Assembly: GCF_036324505.1 (NCBI RefSeq)
Contig: NC_086351.1
Location: forward strand, 5,078,001-5,142,000
Origin: Eleginops maclovinus
Lineage: Eukaryota; Chordata; Actinopteri; Perciformes; Eleginopidae
Direction of reading: 5' to 3'
DNA: 64,000 nucleotides
This document shows positions 41,198-52,979 of the stretch, in pieces. The notes below the pieces were generated by a model that saw only the letters and a program-made list of their open reading frames with translations, did no database searches and had not been told where the DNA came from. A program made the translations under genes and the position numbers. Numbering within the stretch: position 1 is the stretch's first letter; each line of letters begins with the position of its first letter.

Positions 41198-41282
41198 GAT
41201 TATTCAAAAGACGTGTTCAATATTGAGTGATAACGGGTCGCTCTCCTGCGAAGTCTCTAATCGGTTTCGAAAGTTTCCACAG

Positions 41283-41290
41283 TATTTATA
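41283..41290 (-). promoter_or_regulatory. TATA box of the Ig-domain gene
   Basis: Minus-strand TATAAATA about 85 bp before the ATG at 41197, so the start of transcription should fall near 41255. Just upstream on the minus strand is a CCACACC (KLF/CACCC-type) word and an ETS-type TTCC core. Just downstream is a GGAAACTTTCGAAACC stretch with back-to-back GAAA/TTTC half sites. Confidence 0.65.
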
Positions 41291-41833
41291 GCGAGGTGTA
41301 GGTGTGGCTTGTGTTTTCAGGAAGTAGCTTCAAATTATTTGGATATTATGAAAGTATACAAATCTAATCATGCGAATCAGAAAAAGCCTGTTTTGTTGTT
41401 ATATGTCTCTTGTTATGATATACTATGAGGTGCATCGACGCCTGATATTGTTTATTGTTTTTGTGAAGTGTAAATGAACAAAGAGCTCCAGCGATATTAA
41501 ATTCAGTCCCGGCGCGTCATCAGTCTCTGGGCAGAGTTAGTCCCTTCATGTTTCGTGCCAGAGCTTGTTGTTAAGGTCAGTCATTTTTTTTGTTGACAAA
41601 GTTCAACAAGTGTCAAGAGACGTCTTAAGATGTTAACGCAGAGTTTCGTAATTTCCAGGATTGATTTGCTACACCGAGCCAGAAAACATTTAAGCTTCAC
41701 TTGCTTTGCTGTTAACTTGAGATGAAGAATGAAATCGAAAGAGATTCAGTCCTTCAGAGTATCAGAGAGTGTTTGCTGTACGCACACTTAATGCTTGAGT
41801 GACTAACTGAGTGACACATCATTAAAATAGGAG

Positions 41834-41850
41834 TTTTTCACTTTCAGTTA
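41834..41850 (-). promoter_or_regulatory. IRF/ISRE-like element upstream of the Ig-domain gene
   Basis: The minus strand reads AACTGAAAGTGAAAAAC, containing a perfect GAAANNGAAA core (41836-41845), the binding consensus for interferon regulatory factors and ISGF3. It lies about 640 bp upstream of the ATG and about 545 bp upstream of the TATA box. A single motif can arise by chance, so function is unproven. Confidence 0.4.
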
Positions 41851-42556
41851 GATCCAGGTCTGTTCAGTTGTATTCATAATTCATGGATAGTATATTAAGT
41901 ATTGGCATAGACTATATTTTCTCCCACTGAAATTCTATTTTTACAATAATAAAGCGCCTCTTCAACAGATAAATATTTAGCAACCGAAACGTTGTGTCAC
42001 ACATTTAAATGCAAGCAAATGACAGTGTGGCAATTCCTTTTTCTCTTAACTATAGACTTTTCCTCCTACGCACCTGTCTACAAGAAGCTGAAGGTGTGCA
42101 ACAGCCTTTAATTAACACTCATTAAGAAAAACCTTCCACGTAAACAGTATTTAATTTAACAAATACCTGCAAATCGGGGGCCTGTACTCAGAAGGTGGTT
42201 GAATGAAATTGAAGTAAACTAACGGTTAGATGTCTAAATCAGAATGATATAAAGTGTGTAAAGTCAATGTTTTTTATAAATGTTTGAATTTGTGTTGTTA
42301 CATTGTGTGTATTATTAAAAAAAGGACCACTACTTTAAATGGTTTAGGCACTTATTACGATATCAAATGTTGCCATATTCAATGCCAACCATTTTTACAC
42401 ATTTATTTACGTATTATGCTTGTTATTAATGGGATAGATCTCTTCGTATTGTCTTCAAAATACTGTAATTCTCTTTCCACATCATCAATTGGTTTATTCA
42501 TGGCGTAGTTCCATACAATATCCAGCAGGTGGCGGGGTAGAGGCTTGCATGTGTTC
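41851..42556. other. Divergent intergenic region between the Ig-domain gene and taf12
   Basis: AT-rich spacer between two head-to-head genes. No exon or repeat recognised. The two ATG-proximal promoters are about 1.3 kb apart. Confidence 0.6.
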
Positions 42557-42588
42557 ACCGGAAATAGATATAAACAAAGCGGAAGTAG
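42557..42588 (+). promoter_or_regulatory. ETS-type sites in the taf12 promoter
   Basis: ACCGGAAAT (42557-42565) and GCGGAAGTAG (42579-42588) match the GGAA core of ETS/GABP sites that are typical of TATA-less housekeeping promoters. They lie about 100 bp before the donor of the presumed first taf12 exon. Confidence 0.45.
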
Positions 42589-42604
42589 TGAAAGAGATAA
42601 CCTC

Positions 42605-42717
42605 AATCATTTTTTCTAGCTGTGCCGAGGCAATTTGACTGAGTCTTTTTGTATCAAACTGGCCTTTATTCCCCGCAAAGACGCCGAAACATGGAGAGAT
42701 AGTGTTTGTTTTATTGG
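42605..42717 (+). other. taf12: Presumed non-coding first exon of taf12
   Basis: The end is set by a strong donor, TTATTGG followed by GTAAGTT. The start is approximate, chosen just downstream of the ETS sites. The exon contains one ATG at 42691 followed after two codons by TAG (42700-42702), a three-codon upstream ORF, so the main protein must start in the next exon. Confidence 0.5.
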
Positions 42718-43465
42718 GTAAGTTGTGAAATGAACGGCTAATTCTAGGATGTATCGTGCATAAAGCCGCGGAGCTAAGATTAGCTGCTAATGTTAGCCTG
42801 TCATGCTAAATTCAAAGCTGCTATTGTTTTTAGCACATTACGGTGTGTTAGCGTCGGTATTTCACTTTTTCTTTTCTTTATTCGACCTACATAACCGCTT
42901 TAAGCTGACATAGTCGATCCCATTTATTTCACGGTGTTATTTTTCTTTATCGGTTACAATTGAGTAGATTCATAAGCATAGTTTTACCGCTAAGTTTCTG
43001 CATGTACCCTGTAGCCGTTTGTAATGTTAATTAAACATAGTTAACACTTTTTGCTTACAAAGTACTCTACATATAGAAACATATAAAAACATCAGCACAG
43101 CAATGCACTTAAATCAAGAGGAAAAAACTGAAAATGAAATTTAACAAAAACCTTCCACAATAAGATGTAAATCACGAAATCGAGCATAATGTATTTTACA
43201 ATTGGAAAGACTAAATGGAAGGCTTGCACAAATCCGTGAAGGGTTTGCAAGCAGTTTTATGCATGTTAACCTATTGTTTATGTGATGCTTATTTGACTCT
43301 TTCCCCCAGATTGTCCCTGTAAACGAGAATCTATCACTCCTGTGCTCATCTTGTACCGTCACTCCGGACTCTGACACACACACTGCCACACACACACACA
43401 CACACACAACAGTTTAGCCTCTTGTGAAACTCCAGAGTCCCGTCTCTTTACCTGTGGCCACCAGC

Positions 43466-45472
43466 ATGGCTAACAGCACCGTAACAGCAGTGAAGGTTGG
43501 GACCCCTGGCCCTGCTGGCAGGACTAGTCCAGAGGGATCTCAGGTCAGTCCATCTTTTATTGTATTCACTCAACACACTGCTGCTGGGCTTGGTTTCTGC
43601 ACCAGCATCTATAGAGTCCCACTGGCTGTCCTGATCACTGTGCACTTGCATAAAATCATATAATGTAGATTAAAAGCAGCCAAATGATCTTTGCAAAGAC
43701 GTTCCCAAAAAGATAATACAACTTAAATGCATGTAAACATTTTGTCTACTGTAAAACATTTTTAGTAAGAACAGTTTTTATGACTTGCATCTTTTAATTA
43801 TTTTGTTAAAAATACCTAATTGTCCTTGACACCAGAGATACTGTCAGTGTCGGATAGTCCCACTGTTAAAATTACAACAATTTCGTTGTTGACCCTTTAC
43901 AGTATTGTGTTTTGCTTAAAGATGAGATGTGTGGCTCAATTTCTATTTTCATCCATATGAAACTCAAGTTTCAGCCTCTTAAACTGCTTTGTGGATCTTA
44001 ATTTGAAATGTTAGAAAACATTATGGGGGCCCTGATATCTTTATATCTAGAGCCCTTATTAGACTGCCATAGAGAGTACGCAACATCATCACATCTGTAC
44101 TCTTTTGTAACATACATCTGCTTTGCCTCCAGGTGCTCAGTAAGAAGAAGCTGCAGGACCTGGTGAGAGAGATCGATCCCAATGAGCAGCTGGACGAAGA
44201 TGTTGAGGAGGTTTGTTAGCGCTTTAATTATGTTTTCAGTCAGATTTTTCTATTTGTGAAAAAAGAAGTAGTGAAGTTTTAAGTATGACATGAAAACTAC
44301 TTGCATCTTGCAGGTCCTTGTTGCTTTATAGCTTTCCTAACTGACTGCCACATCCATCATTTGGAAATGTTATTCTACTGAAAGCCCGGCAGCATGAAAA
44401 ATGGTGTGACTAGCTGAAAAAATGAGGGATCTGTCCAGCTATCGGGGAAAGTTACTCTCCTTTACTGAGCACGATTGATGGATTTCAAAATGCCTGTCTC
44501 TTCCCAGATGCTGCTACAAATTGCAGATGACTTTATAGAGAGCGTTGTGACAGCGGCCTGTCAGCTGGCTCGCCATCGCAAGTCCAACACCTTGGAGGTG
44601 AAGGATGTTCAATTACATCTGGGTAAGTTGTGGTTGGCTTTTTTTTATGCAGCGTGTCTTTGCGACGTTAGCAAATGTTTTAGGTATACAAGAAGGCCTG
44701 TATTCTGTGATGGATAATTGCCTCATCAAAAACATGCCCTATATATTTAGTAAATTTGAAGCTTCATTATTAAATGTTAAACCTAACGTTAATGTAAAGC
44801 CATAATCATATGCACAATCAAATGACAGTTACTCACATTGGCGTTTCTGAAGTGTGCAGAATTATTCTTTTGAGTTCTACAAAAAGCTGGCATCTTCAAA
44901 GGAAGACTTCAAGGGTTCATGCTGTTGAGAAAATACAAAAAAACAAACATGTTTGAATGTTTTATGTCAAATAAAAAAGCTGCGTTCTACCCTTGAGCAA
45001 AGGTAATTTGAGCTCGTCTCCCTGAGTGACTGTCAATTTCTCAGGAAGTTTTTGTGAATGTTTGCAGACAGTTTCGGTGGTAACATGGCAACCAAATAAC
45101 TGGCTGGTAAAATGTCAGCTCTGCTTTGCCGTGTTTAACACACACACAGAGATGACAGTTAAGATGTTTAAGGTCGTTGTGGATGTTGAAATGATTTAGT
45201 TTCCTGCTGACATTGTGCATTTCTTTTCTCAGAGCGCCAGTGGAACATGTGGATTCCTGGTTATGGCTCCGATGAGATCCGGCCGTTCAAGAAGGCTTGC
45301 ACCACAGAGGCTCACAAACAGGTGAGCAGTACAAGGCTTTGTTTCTCTTGGTCAAAGTTAAATATTCTTTGTAATGTTGCAGATCCATACATTCTTTTTT
45401 TTATCAACTAACTGTTTTCTTTTTCTTTCATTTCAGAGAATGGCACTGATCCGCAAGACAACCAAAAAGTAG
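43466..45472 (+). CDS. taf12: TAF12, histone-fold subunit of TFIID and SAGA
   Basis: Coding exons 43466-43543, 44133-44210, 44508-44622, 45233-45321 and 45437-45472 join to 131 residues. The protein matches human TAF12 from its internal Met (MANST...): LVREIDPNEQLDEDVEEML, then the histone fold with QIADDFIESVVTAACQLARH and LEVKDVQLHLERQWN, and a C-terminus ending RKTTKK. TAF12 pairs with TAF4 as an H2B-like histone fold in TFIID and with ADA1 in SAGA, in the nucleus. The ATG at 43466 has a good Kozak context (CCAGCATGG) and an in-frame TAG lies upstream at 43415, so the start is secure for this exon. The N-terminal extension of about 30 residues of the long mammalian isoform is absent from what I can read, so this corresponds to the short (TAFII15-like) form. 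The 5' UTR of this exon begins at the acceptor near 43310. Confidence 0.96.
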
Positions 45473-45742
45473 CAAGACTGTTGACTGATATGTTGTACCC
45501 ACTCTGTGTATTGTCTTTAATTTTTCCCTTTTCAGTTGTTATGTTTTTTGACTAATAAGGAAGAAAAGGATGGTTCGGGTGCAGTTATTTTTTCATTTGA
45601 TATTAGATAGTTTCCTTGTCATGTCTCTAACTTTTTGAGTACTTTGCCACATCCATCACACCATAATGTAATTCTCGTATCTGATTCTGTTTTGTTGCCA
45701 TTAAGCTGAGCCTGGCAGAGCTCTATTCATTGCAATTTTTTC

Positions 45743-45748
45743 AATAAA
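45743..45748 (+). terminator. taf12: Poly(A) signal of taf12
   Basis: Canonical AATAAA about 270 bp after the stop codon, the first good signal in the 3' UTR. Confidence 0.75.
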
Positions 45749-45807
45749 CATTTACTGGAATACTTCTTTTGGATTGTGAGCAATGATGTATCTGGTTTAT
45801 CTCACAG

Positions 45808-47470
45808 GTTTTATTTGTCATATGCACAGCAGATACAGCGTATATGTTGGCAATACAAATCTTATATCCCAGGCTCCTCCAACAACTCAACATACATAGT
45901 GCCAGTGTTGGGTGTAACGCATAACAAAAGTAACGGAGTTACAGTAATGTATTACTTTTTGCTGTAACGCAGTAATATAACGCTTTACTTCTGAAATTTG
46001 GGTAATATAATACCCGTTGCAACTCTCAGTAGCGCAGTTACAACACATTTTAACCCGAAATGATGTGGTGTTTCGTTTCTAAGAAATCACAAACATCGCC
46101 AGACATTCCGACACCAGAGGAACAATAGTAACTCAGTAAGCCTGTTTACTATTGGTTAAGAGAGCTGCAGAAACAGATTTCGCAATTGAGCGCTGCTTGC
46201 TCACAATGGAGAGCTGCAGGCTCAAGAGAAAAGAAAGAAAACACGCGCCAACCAAACCAAAGCAACAGAAGGTCACTTTCTCTCTCGGTCTGCTATGCTG
46301 CTTGAACCCCGAGAAGTTCAGAGACTTATGGCGGAGAGTTTAAGATCTGCAGCCTCTGTCCTCTGTGGAATCTTTTAGAAAGCTTGTCAGCCAAATCCCC
46401 GTTAACACACCAATGACAAGGTGAGCTAACGCTGCCATAGAGATTCGTTCATGTACATCAGGTCACAGGGCCGTGCAGAGACTCCACCAACATGTCATTA
46501 ATAACAAACAGATGTAATGTTACCGATATCAATATTATTTAGCCCACTTCAACGGCGCATGAGTTTCACTTCAGCATACTTCCTTAATAGCTTTAATTAA
46601 TGAGCTGCAATAAACTACATTTTAACATTTGTAGCCATACTTTTGGTGAAAGTAACTCAAAGTAATGCAAAAGTAGTGTAATGCATTACATTTCAGGGAC
46701 AGTAATTATGTAATGTAACTTATTACTTTAAAAAGACAGTAATAAGTTATATGTATTGTATTACATTTTGGAAGTAACTTGCCCAACACTGCGTACTGCA
46801 AACAAGATAAATAAAATAATGCAAAAATTAGACAAGAATAAGCTAGTGCAAACAGCTAGTGCAATAACGTAATGTGCAATAACAACAATAAGGATGTAAA
46901 ATCTATATATGTGTAGAATGAATTATTGAAATATACTGTACGGTCATTTAAATACTTTACACTGTTGTATGAGGAGGTATAGACTGATGCATATATTACG
47001 TATAAAAATATATTTATGGCAGATATGTATAATATATAGATATGTGTACTATAAACAGATGTGAGTAGACATTCACAGAGCTCAGGAGTTCAGTAGTCTT
47101 ATAGCCTGTGGTATAAAACTGTCTCTGAGTCTGGTGGTCTTGGTCCAGATGCTGCGGTACCGTCTGCCAGGCGGCAGCAGACAGAACACTGTTGCTGGGG
47201 TGATGGGGGTCCTTTAATATCTTATCGGCCTTCTTCCTACACCACTGGGTGTAGAGGTCCTCCATGGATGGCAGCTCCGTCCTGGTGATGTGCTGAGCAG
47301 TTTTCACCACCCTCTGTAGAGTCTTACGGTTGAGGGCGGTGCAACTGCCATACCAGACGGTGATGCAGCCAGTCAGGATACTCTCGATGGTGCACCTGTA
47401 GAAGTTGCAGAGTATCCTGGAGTCCATGTTGAACTTCCGCAGACTGCGGAGGAAGAACAGCCACAATCTT
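45808..47470 (-). mobile_element. 5'-truncated LINE (L2/CR1-type) with nested hAT insertion
   Basis: On the minus strand, 47466 to about 47080 encodes the C-terminal region of a non-LTR retrotransposon reverse transcriptase ORF. FYRCTIESILTGCITVWYGS, then TALNRKTLQRVVKTAQ and MEDLYTQ can be read, with decay after that. The remaining 3' part continues leftward as untranslated sequence ending near GCATATGACAAATAAAAC, a typical 3' tail for this group. A hAT element (45903-46791) interrupts the tail. Everything upstream of the protein C-terminus is missing, as expected of 5' truncation during target-primed reverse transcription. The LINE points toward taf12 and ends about 60 bp beyond the taf12 poly(A) signal. 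Confidence 0.85.
45903..46791. mobile_element. Non-autonomous hAT-type element
   Basis: The ends are CAGTGTTGGGTGTAAC on the left and the complement of CAGTGTTGGGCAAGTTAC on the right, matching the CAGTGTTGGG-type termini of hAT (Charlie-like) elements. The flanking octamers are CATAGTGC (45895-45902) and CGTACTGC (46792-46799), identical at six of eight positions, consistent with an aged 8-bp target duplication. Subterminal regions are rich in GTAAT/ATTAC words. At 889 bp with no transposase domain it is non-autonomous. Confidence 0.88.
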
Positions 47471-49194
47471 TTGATACTTTAAAGCATTTGGATCTGGATT
47501 CAAAATGGTTGAGTGTCATTTTCCCAATAAAAGATAATAACTTTTGGAGTAAGAGTTTTACCCACTCTTCTCATGCGATGCTATTTTTATTTTACAAATG
47601 AGGGATATTTAATACCATCCTATTGTATATGATGGCTACTTCTTTTCTGCCAACCCTGTTAGTTTTATTTTTTACCTTTGTCTATTTCAGCAAAACAACT
47701 ATAGAAATGGTACTCAGATTTGGACTTTTCACAAAATAAATACATAAACAAATGATCTGGTATCAAAAGAGACATTTTGTATTTGCTAAATTTGACAGTT
47801 GTACATGCATAGTAAAGTTTTGCATTTAAGGAAATATTTTTGCACTTGTAGGGTGTAGGGTCATTTTACATGTGGTATATTTGCATTGAGCCAAGAACAC
47901 ATAGCTTTACAAACACACAGTTAACCCATTTATAAATCTCTGGTTTCTTTGAGTAGCAAAACAAATGGTCTGCATTATCAGTCCACAAACACAGGAGGCC
48001 GTTCAGTCAGTCAGACGGACAGTAATTGCTATGGAAACCTCACAACATAAAACAAAAACTATATAAATGCCCCATAGAGTTGCATAATTGAATTAATGTT
48101 AACAAAAGGAGGGCCTCACTCTCAACATGCTGTGATGCAACAAAGCCTGTTCCAGAACACCGCTCAGGCCCAAAGAATTATAGCACAATTCACACAGAGT
48201 CATACGGGGGATGTCTCTATCTCCACCAAGGCACTGCAGCTGCCCATCATCGACAGAACGAGCAACATAAGACAAGAATCACAGATTAAGGTGCACAAAT
48301 GGGTTGTGAAGAAGAAAAAAGCAGTGTCATTGTACAGTCTCACAAGCAAAAATAAAACAAATAAGATCATCCCAAATTGTAACCACAGCACAAACTCTGA
48401 GCACTCGGATATAAATCAGGACACCAAGGTTGGCAACCTATTGTCCAAACATCGATAGAAGAGAAGATGTGATGGTATCCCTCCCTTGTAGATTGAATGC
48501 CATTGTGACGCAGTCTCAACTGGCACCAACGGTGGATTAATATGTCCTCATTACAACTCCTGCTCTGCTGAACTCAGGTAAGCAAAGACCTCATCAGTCC
48601 ATGTTTGGCTGATCAGCTGCTGGCCTAGCATCTCACAAAACAGAGCTAGACCTCTCTGTCAAGTTTTAAAAGTCCTATAAATAGGGAACAACTAGAGATT
48701 TTGCAATTAAACAAGACGCTAACAGCATTGTGACTAATGCTAACATCAGCATGTTAGCTTGCTGCTGATTAAAGGGTAATATAATCCACCATTTTCACCA
48801 TCCTAGCACTCCAACATGTCAATAGCATTAGCCAAAAAGTAAAGCTGTGGAAGATGTTTTTAGTTTTGATGAAGCAAAGTTCAACCTAATGATGGCGCTA
48901 GATGAAAAGTAAAAGGAACCTAGAAACCTGTAGTAAATATTCCATCAATATATTCTTAAGACATATCACCAAAAATCAAAACATGTCAACCTGCGGGTGG
49001 TGTTGGATAAAAAAGAAGGGCAATCACCAAAGTGGGTTGGAAAAAATCCTGAAAATGAATGCTAGACAAAACGTAATAGCAATTCTTCTCAGTTATCGGA
49101 CATTTATATACCAAACAACTGGTCAACATTGCCATCATGGCCCAAAGTTCAATCGTAACTCGGCAGGAATGTCCAAGCATTGTTCTTCAGTGGT
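47471..49194. other. Intergenic DNA between the LINE and rab42
   Basis: No gene is supported. A 120-codon plus-strand frame at 48096-48458 has no recognisable domain and no transcript signals. 48690-48790 has several GCTAAC/GCTAGC words typical of unconstrained fish DNA. Confidence 0.5.
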
Positions 49195-49200
49195 TTTAAT
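49195..49200 (-). terminator. rab42: Candidate poly(A) signal of rab42 (ATTAAA)
   Basis: Minus-strand ATTAAA about 105 bp beyond the stop codon. It is the common weaker variant of AATAAA, and its use is unproven. Confidence 0.35.
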
Positions 49201-49305
49201 GATGAAGTTGTTACATTAAACGTCCAGCATAGATCAGACCTCCTGGGGCTGGTTTTGGTTCTACGTAACATGAGTGCATTTGGGAAACCACCAGCAGCCC
49301 ACGGT

Positions 49306-50816
49306 TTAATCACAACACTTCTTTTTCCTGGAGGCGGAGCCGGCCTGTGTCAGGCTGGCTCTCTGTGCCTGAAGCGCCTGTGGTGCGGTGCACTTGACTC
49401 CATCCCAGCCCTCCTGCAGCTCCACCTCTCCACTCAGCAGACCCTGGTAGACCCGACGAGTGAGCAGCTCGAAGGCGTCCCTCACGTTCTGACCCGTCTT
49501 GGCAGAGGCCTCGACGTAGGGCATCCCTAGCTGCCCGGCCAGTTTCTCAGCCTGCTCCCGACTCACCACCCTCCCTCCCTGAGCATCTTGGTCGCTCTTC
49601 TGTCCCACAAGGACGAACAGAACCTTATGCGGCTGCACCCGCTCGCACACCTCATCGTGCCATTCCTTTATGTGGTCAAAGGAGGCTTGGTTGGTCATGT
49701 CAAACACCAGCAGGCCTCCGACTGAGTTGCGGTAATAGGAACGGGTCACCGACCTGAGGAAAGAGGAGAGACACAGGGTGAAATCATGAGGGAAAGAAGG
49801 GAAGGGGTTGGAATTTCAACACATGAAAACCTCACTGGGTGGTGCAGAGGTCAGACTCTTGATACTAACTTCCTGTTACAGTGATCTAATAATCAACTGA
49901 TGCTCTCCACTGTTTGAGTTGAGCTTTTTTTTAAGATAAGCTGGTTGATTAAAGAGTCAAGAAAAGAATTACAGCTGTGATTCTCTCACCCTAATCAGGA
50001 AACTGTCTAGAGGCATGTAGTTCCCCCGTGAGTCACTGACTGTTTAACCTAAAGCAAAGGGCTGGTTAAACAGTCCTCCTACGAGCCAGCTGGTAAAAAA
50101 AACAAACATACTTCTTCATTAATTATTTATGAAAACAAACCTGATTTGGCTGACTTTTTAGCTGACTCAGGTGGGATAAGCTGGCTACAGACACAATGCA
50201 GAGAGGAGGTGAACACAAACAGGCAGTCTGCAATTTGCCACAGTTCATTCAACTGGAGAACTGAGTTAATGAATTTAGAGACGGAGGGAAATATTATACC
50301 GTTTGTTTTGTTTTTTCTTTAAATATGCTGAGCATGAAGAATAAAGCCCTTTCAAAGATCGGCCTATTCAACTGTAAGCATTACACATACAGTTCTGCAT
50401 CTCCGTACACACTGCTCTTGTGTGTTTGACAGGGTGGATACACAGTGGTAGCTGAAAGCAAACACTTATAAACATCTCCTGTGTGAATGGAAAAACCATT
50501 GGTAGTTTATATGGATAGTATATTTGCATGCACAGGAGTCATTTTGTGATATATATATTCAGTACTATCGTATACAAAGAAGCATAGTGCGTCCTCACCT
50601 GAACCTTTCCTGCCCGGCTGTGTCCCAGAACTGCAGCTTGACACGGACCCCCGGCTCCACCTCCAGGAAGTGAACGTAGAAATCTACTCCAACCGTCTGG
50701 TTGATGGTCTCCAGGAACAAGTCTTCTGTATAGCGCTTCAGCAGGGAGGACTTGCCCACTGTGGAGTCCCCCAGCATGATGATCCTGAACTGGTACTGCC
50801 ACAACGTTAGATCCAT
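49306..50816 (-). CDS. rab42: RAB42, Rab-family small GTPase
   Basis: Two exons, 50599-50816 and 49306-49753, join in phase 2 to 221 residues. The fold is complete: P-loop GDSTVGKS (16-23), switch I Thr41 in NQTVGVDF, and the G3 motif WDTAGQE (64-70) with its catalytic Gln69. G4 reads GQKSD, and G5 is EASAK. The C-terminus KKKCCD carries the Cys pair for geranylgeranylation, so the protein should be membrane-anchored on vesicles. The sequences RSYYRNSVGGLLVFD and the late QEGWDGVK block place it in the RAB39/RAB42 group. Length, two-exon layout and position next to taf12 point to RAB42, as in mammals. The G4 Asn of most Rabs is replaced here by Gln (related RAB39 proteins have His). The start codon at 50816 gives the expected short N-terminus (MDLTLWQYQF). 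Confidence 0.93.
49754..50598. other. rab42: rab42 intron
   Basis: Single 845-bp intron with a GTGAGG donor and CTCAG acceptor on the minus strand. Nothing else recognised. Confidence 0.8.
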
Positions 50817-52979
50817 GATTGCTGGTTGTGGAGAAACAAGGTGAACATGACAGTGAATACAGCTTGTAGGGATTCAGATGTGTATTGAAGTCGAGTTAAA
50901 AAGAAGATGTACACTGTGGGAATTATAGAAGAGGTTTCAAGTCAGGTCAGGAACAGTTGAGGATTATATTGAACAGCATACATGGTACCATTAGAGTTTT
51001 TGAAAAGAAATATGACCTGCAAGAGACTAGCAATCCAACATCACCTTCCCACCAGTCGGTTCCTTATCTTTGACTAAATGTTGAGAACACCCACAGCAGC
51101 CACTCCTTATGAATCTCGCAATCAGCAGAAAGCAGTCCTTGTTGACAGTCACCTCAAACTCCTATACAGGTGAGGGCTGCAGCACAGGCCTCCCAGCCTG
51201 TTCCCCATGGTGCTTCATCAAAAACTCTTCAGAAAAGCAGGTATGTGGACAAATCTGTCCCACAAAAGTAGATCCTATAGTACAGCTGCGGTTCTCATCC
51301 GAGTTGCTGATCTTGACTGATACTGAAAGCATGTGCATGGGTGTGCTGCAAAGGGGAGTGTACTTCTAAAGTTTCCCTGTTGATACTTGACAAAAAAGGT
51401 GGGGCAGAAAAACGATATGGGGAGGGCTGTTGTGGAATGGGAGGGCCAGATGTGGGAGTAATGGGGGAGGGGGGGGGTTATAAAGGAAGTAGTGTTGCAT
51501 TTGATACTATATCAAGACAGACCTTGTTGTTTCCTGCTGGCTTATCAATGACATCATTGACAGTGGTAGATGTAGGTAGCCGTCTGCCCACATGATTTGC
51601 AGCAGTTCTTTACTTTATGGTGAGTAGAGGGAAACTTGCAAACTGAAAAAGGGAAGTTGACAACAATACAGTTCCCCTGGGAATCACTAGGAAAGGCTCC
51701 GGATATGCTACTGCTTTTCTACAATGGGTTTGCTGAATGTTTAATGGTATTCTTAGGAATGACTGCATGTCTACTTCTTGAATCTAGACATTGTGACTAA
51801 GTACAGCACAGGGGTGTCATTAAATGCAATAGTTTCAAAAAACAAATAGCACACACACATTGATTGAGCTTTTCACAGCCATCACAAGACAGCAGCTAAA
51901 TACTTTACAAGTATTTGTGGTTTCATTGTTTGAACCTCAGCTGCAGCTTTTTTGTGAGCTTTAATGAATAAGACATCTTATAGACATTAAATGTTTAGAA
52001 AAAAATAATTACACTAGTAGTTTCAAGTTCCCCCAATGCCAAACAGCATCAAAAGTATTGCTATCAATGAATACAAAGCCTTTCAGTCTCTTGAAAACAC
52101 ATTAAGAGTATCAAAGTACCTCCTTTTATACATTTAATATAAACCAAAGGTCTCATAGTCGCTGGTAGAAAGTAGAACTTGCTATGACTCTCAGCTCCAC
52201 TTCAATAAAAAGCCGAATTGTCAAGAGGAATAAAAATATATTTAATCAGAATGAACACACAATGAATCACACACGCATCTGAGCGTCATAGGTATAAAAT
52301 ACAGCATCTTTTATACATATTTGGGTCACCAACAGATTTAGCATTGGCAGCAATGATTGAGCTATAAGAGCCATCTTGTCAAATACAGTTGGCTGCTGGG
52401 GATGTTTGGAGATCAGATATTTAAGTTTCTCTTTCAGGTTTAAAGCATCGGTTCTCATATCCAAGCTTTCTTTATTCTGTTTATACGCCGACTGAAAAGG
52501 TCACTTTAAATGAACCTGATCTTCAGATAACAGAGTCAGTACATTTCATTTTAGTAAGCTCTGGAAGAGGCAGTAAAAGCCAATGGAGTTCAAAGCCTTT
52601 GTTTGTCAGCCAGCTAAAGGTCTCAAACATAAAAGTCATGCAAGCAGGAGTGGAGAGTTCAAGTTTAAGGTGAACAACTGAAGAAATAACACCCTAAAGT
52701 GCATAATCCGCTAAAAATGAGTAAAATGTAGTTGCTGATGTCTACTTAATTCACCTTAATAAAACCATAAGTAAAGACCCCACAGTCACCCAGTTTAATC
52801 TTATGCTCGTGATACAGTGTAGGACTATTTGAAACCCTAACGGCATAAAGCCTACTCACTTTTGTGTGGTAACTCTGACTGAGAGTTATGTGTAATCTGG
52901 TATCAAACCTAAAAGAAGAAACACATTAACAAATGAAATTGGAAGACAGACAGTAACGGAGTAACAATGGTATGTCCAG
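50817..52979. other. Intergenic DNA between rab42 and ctps1
   Basis: Includes the rab42 5' flank on the left, and part of the right side may be ctps1 3' UTR. A G-run near 51470 is the only simple-sequence feature. No exon or RNA gene recognised. Confidence 0.5.

Noticed and set aside
48096..48458. A 120-codon plus-strand open frame between the LINE and rab42
   Set aside because: No known domain, poor initiation context, no splice or poly(A) signals tied to it, and length within chance for AT-balanced DNA.
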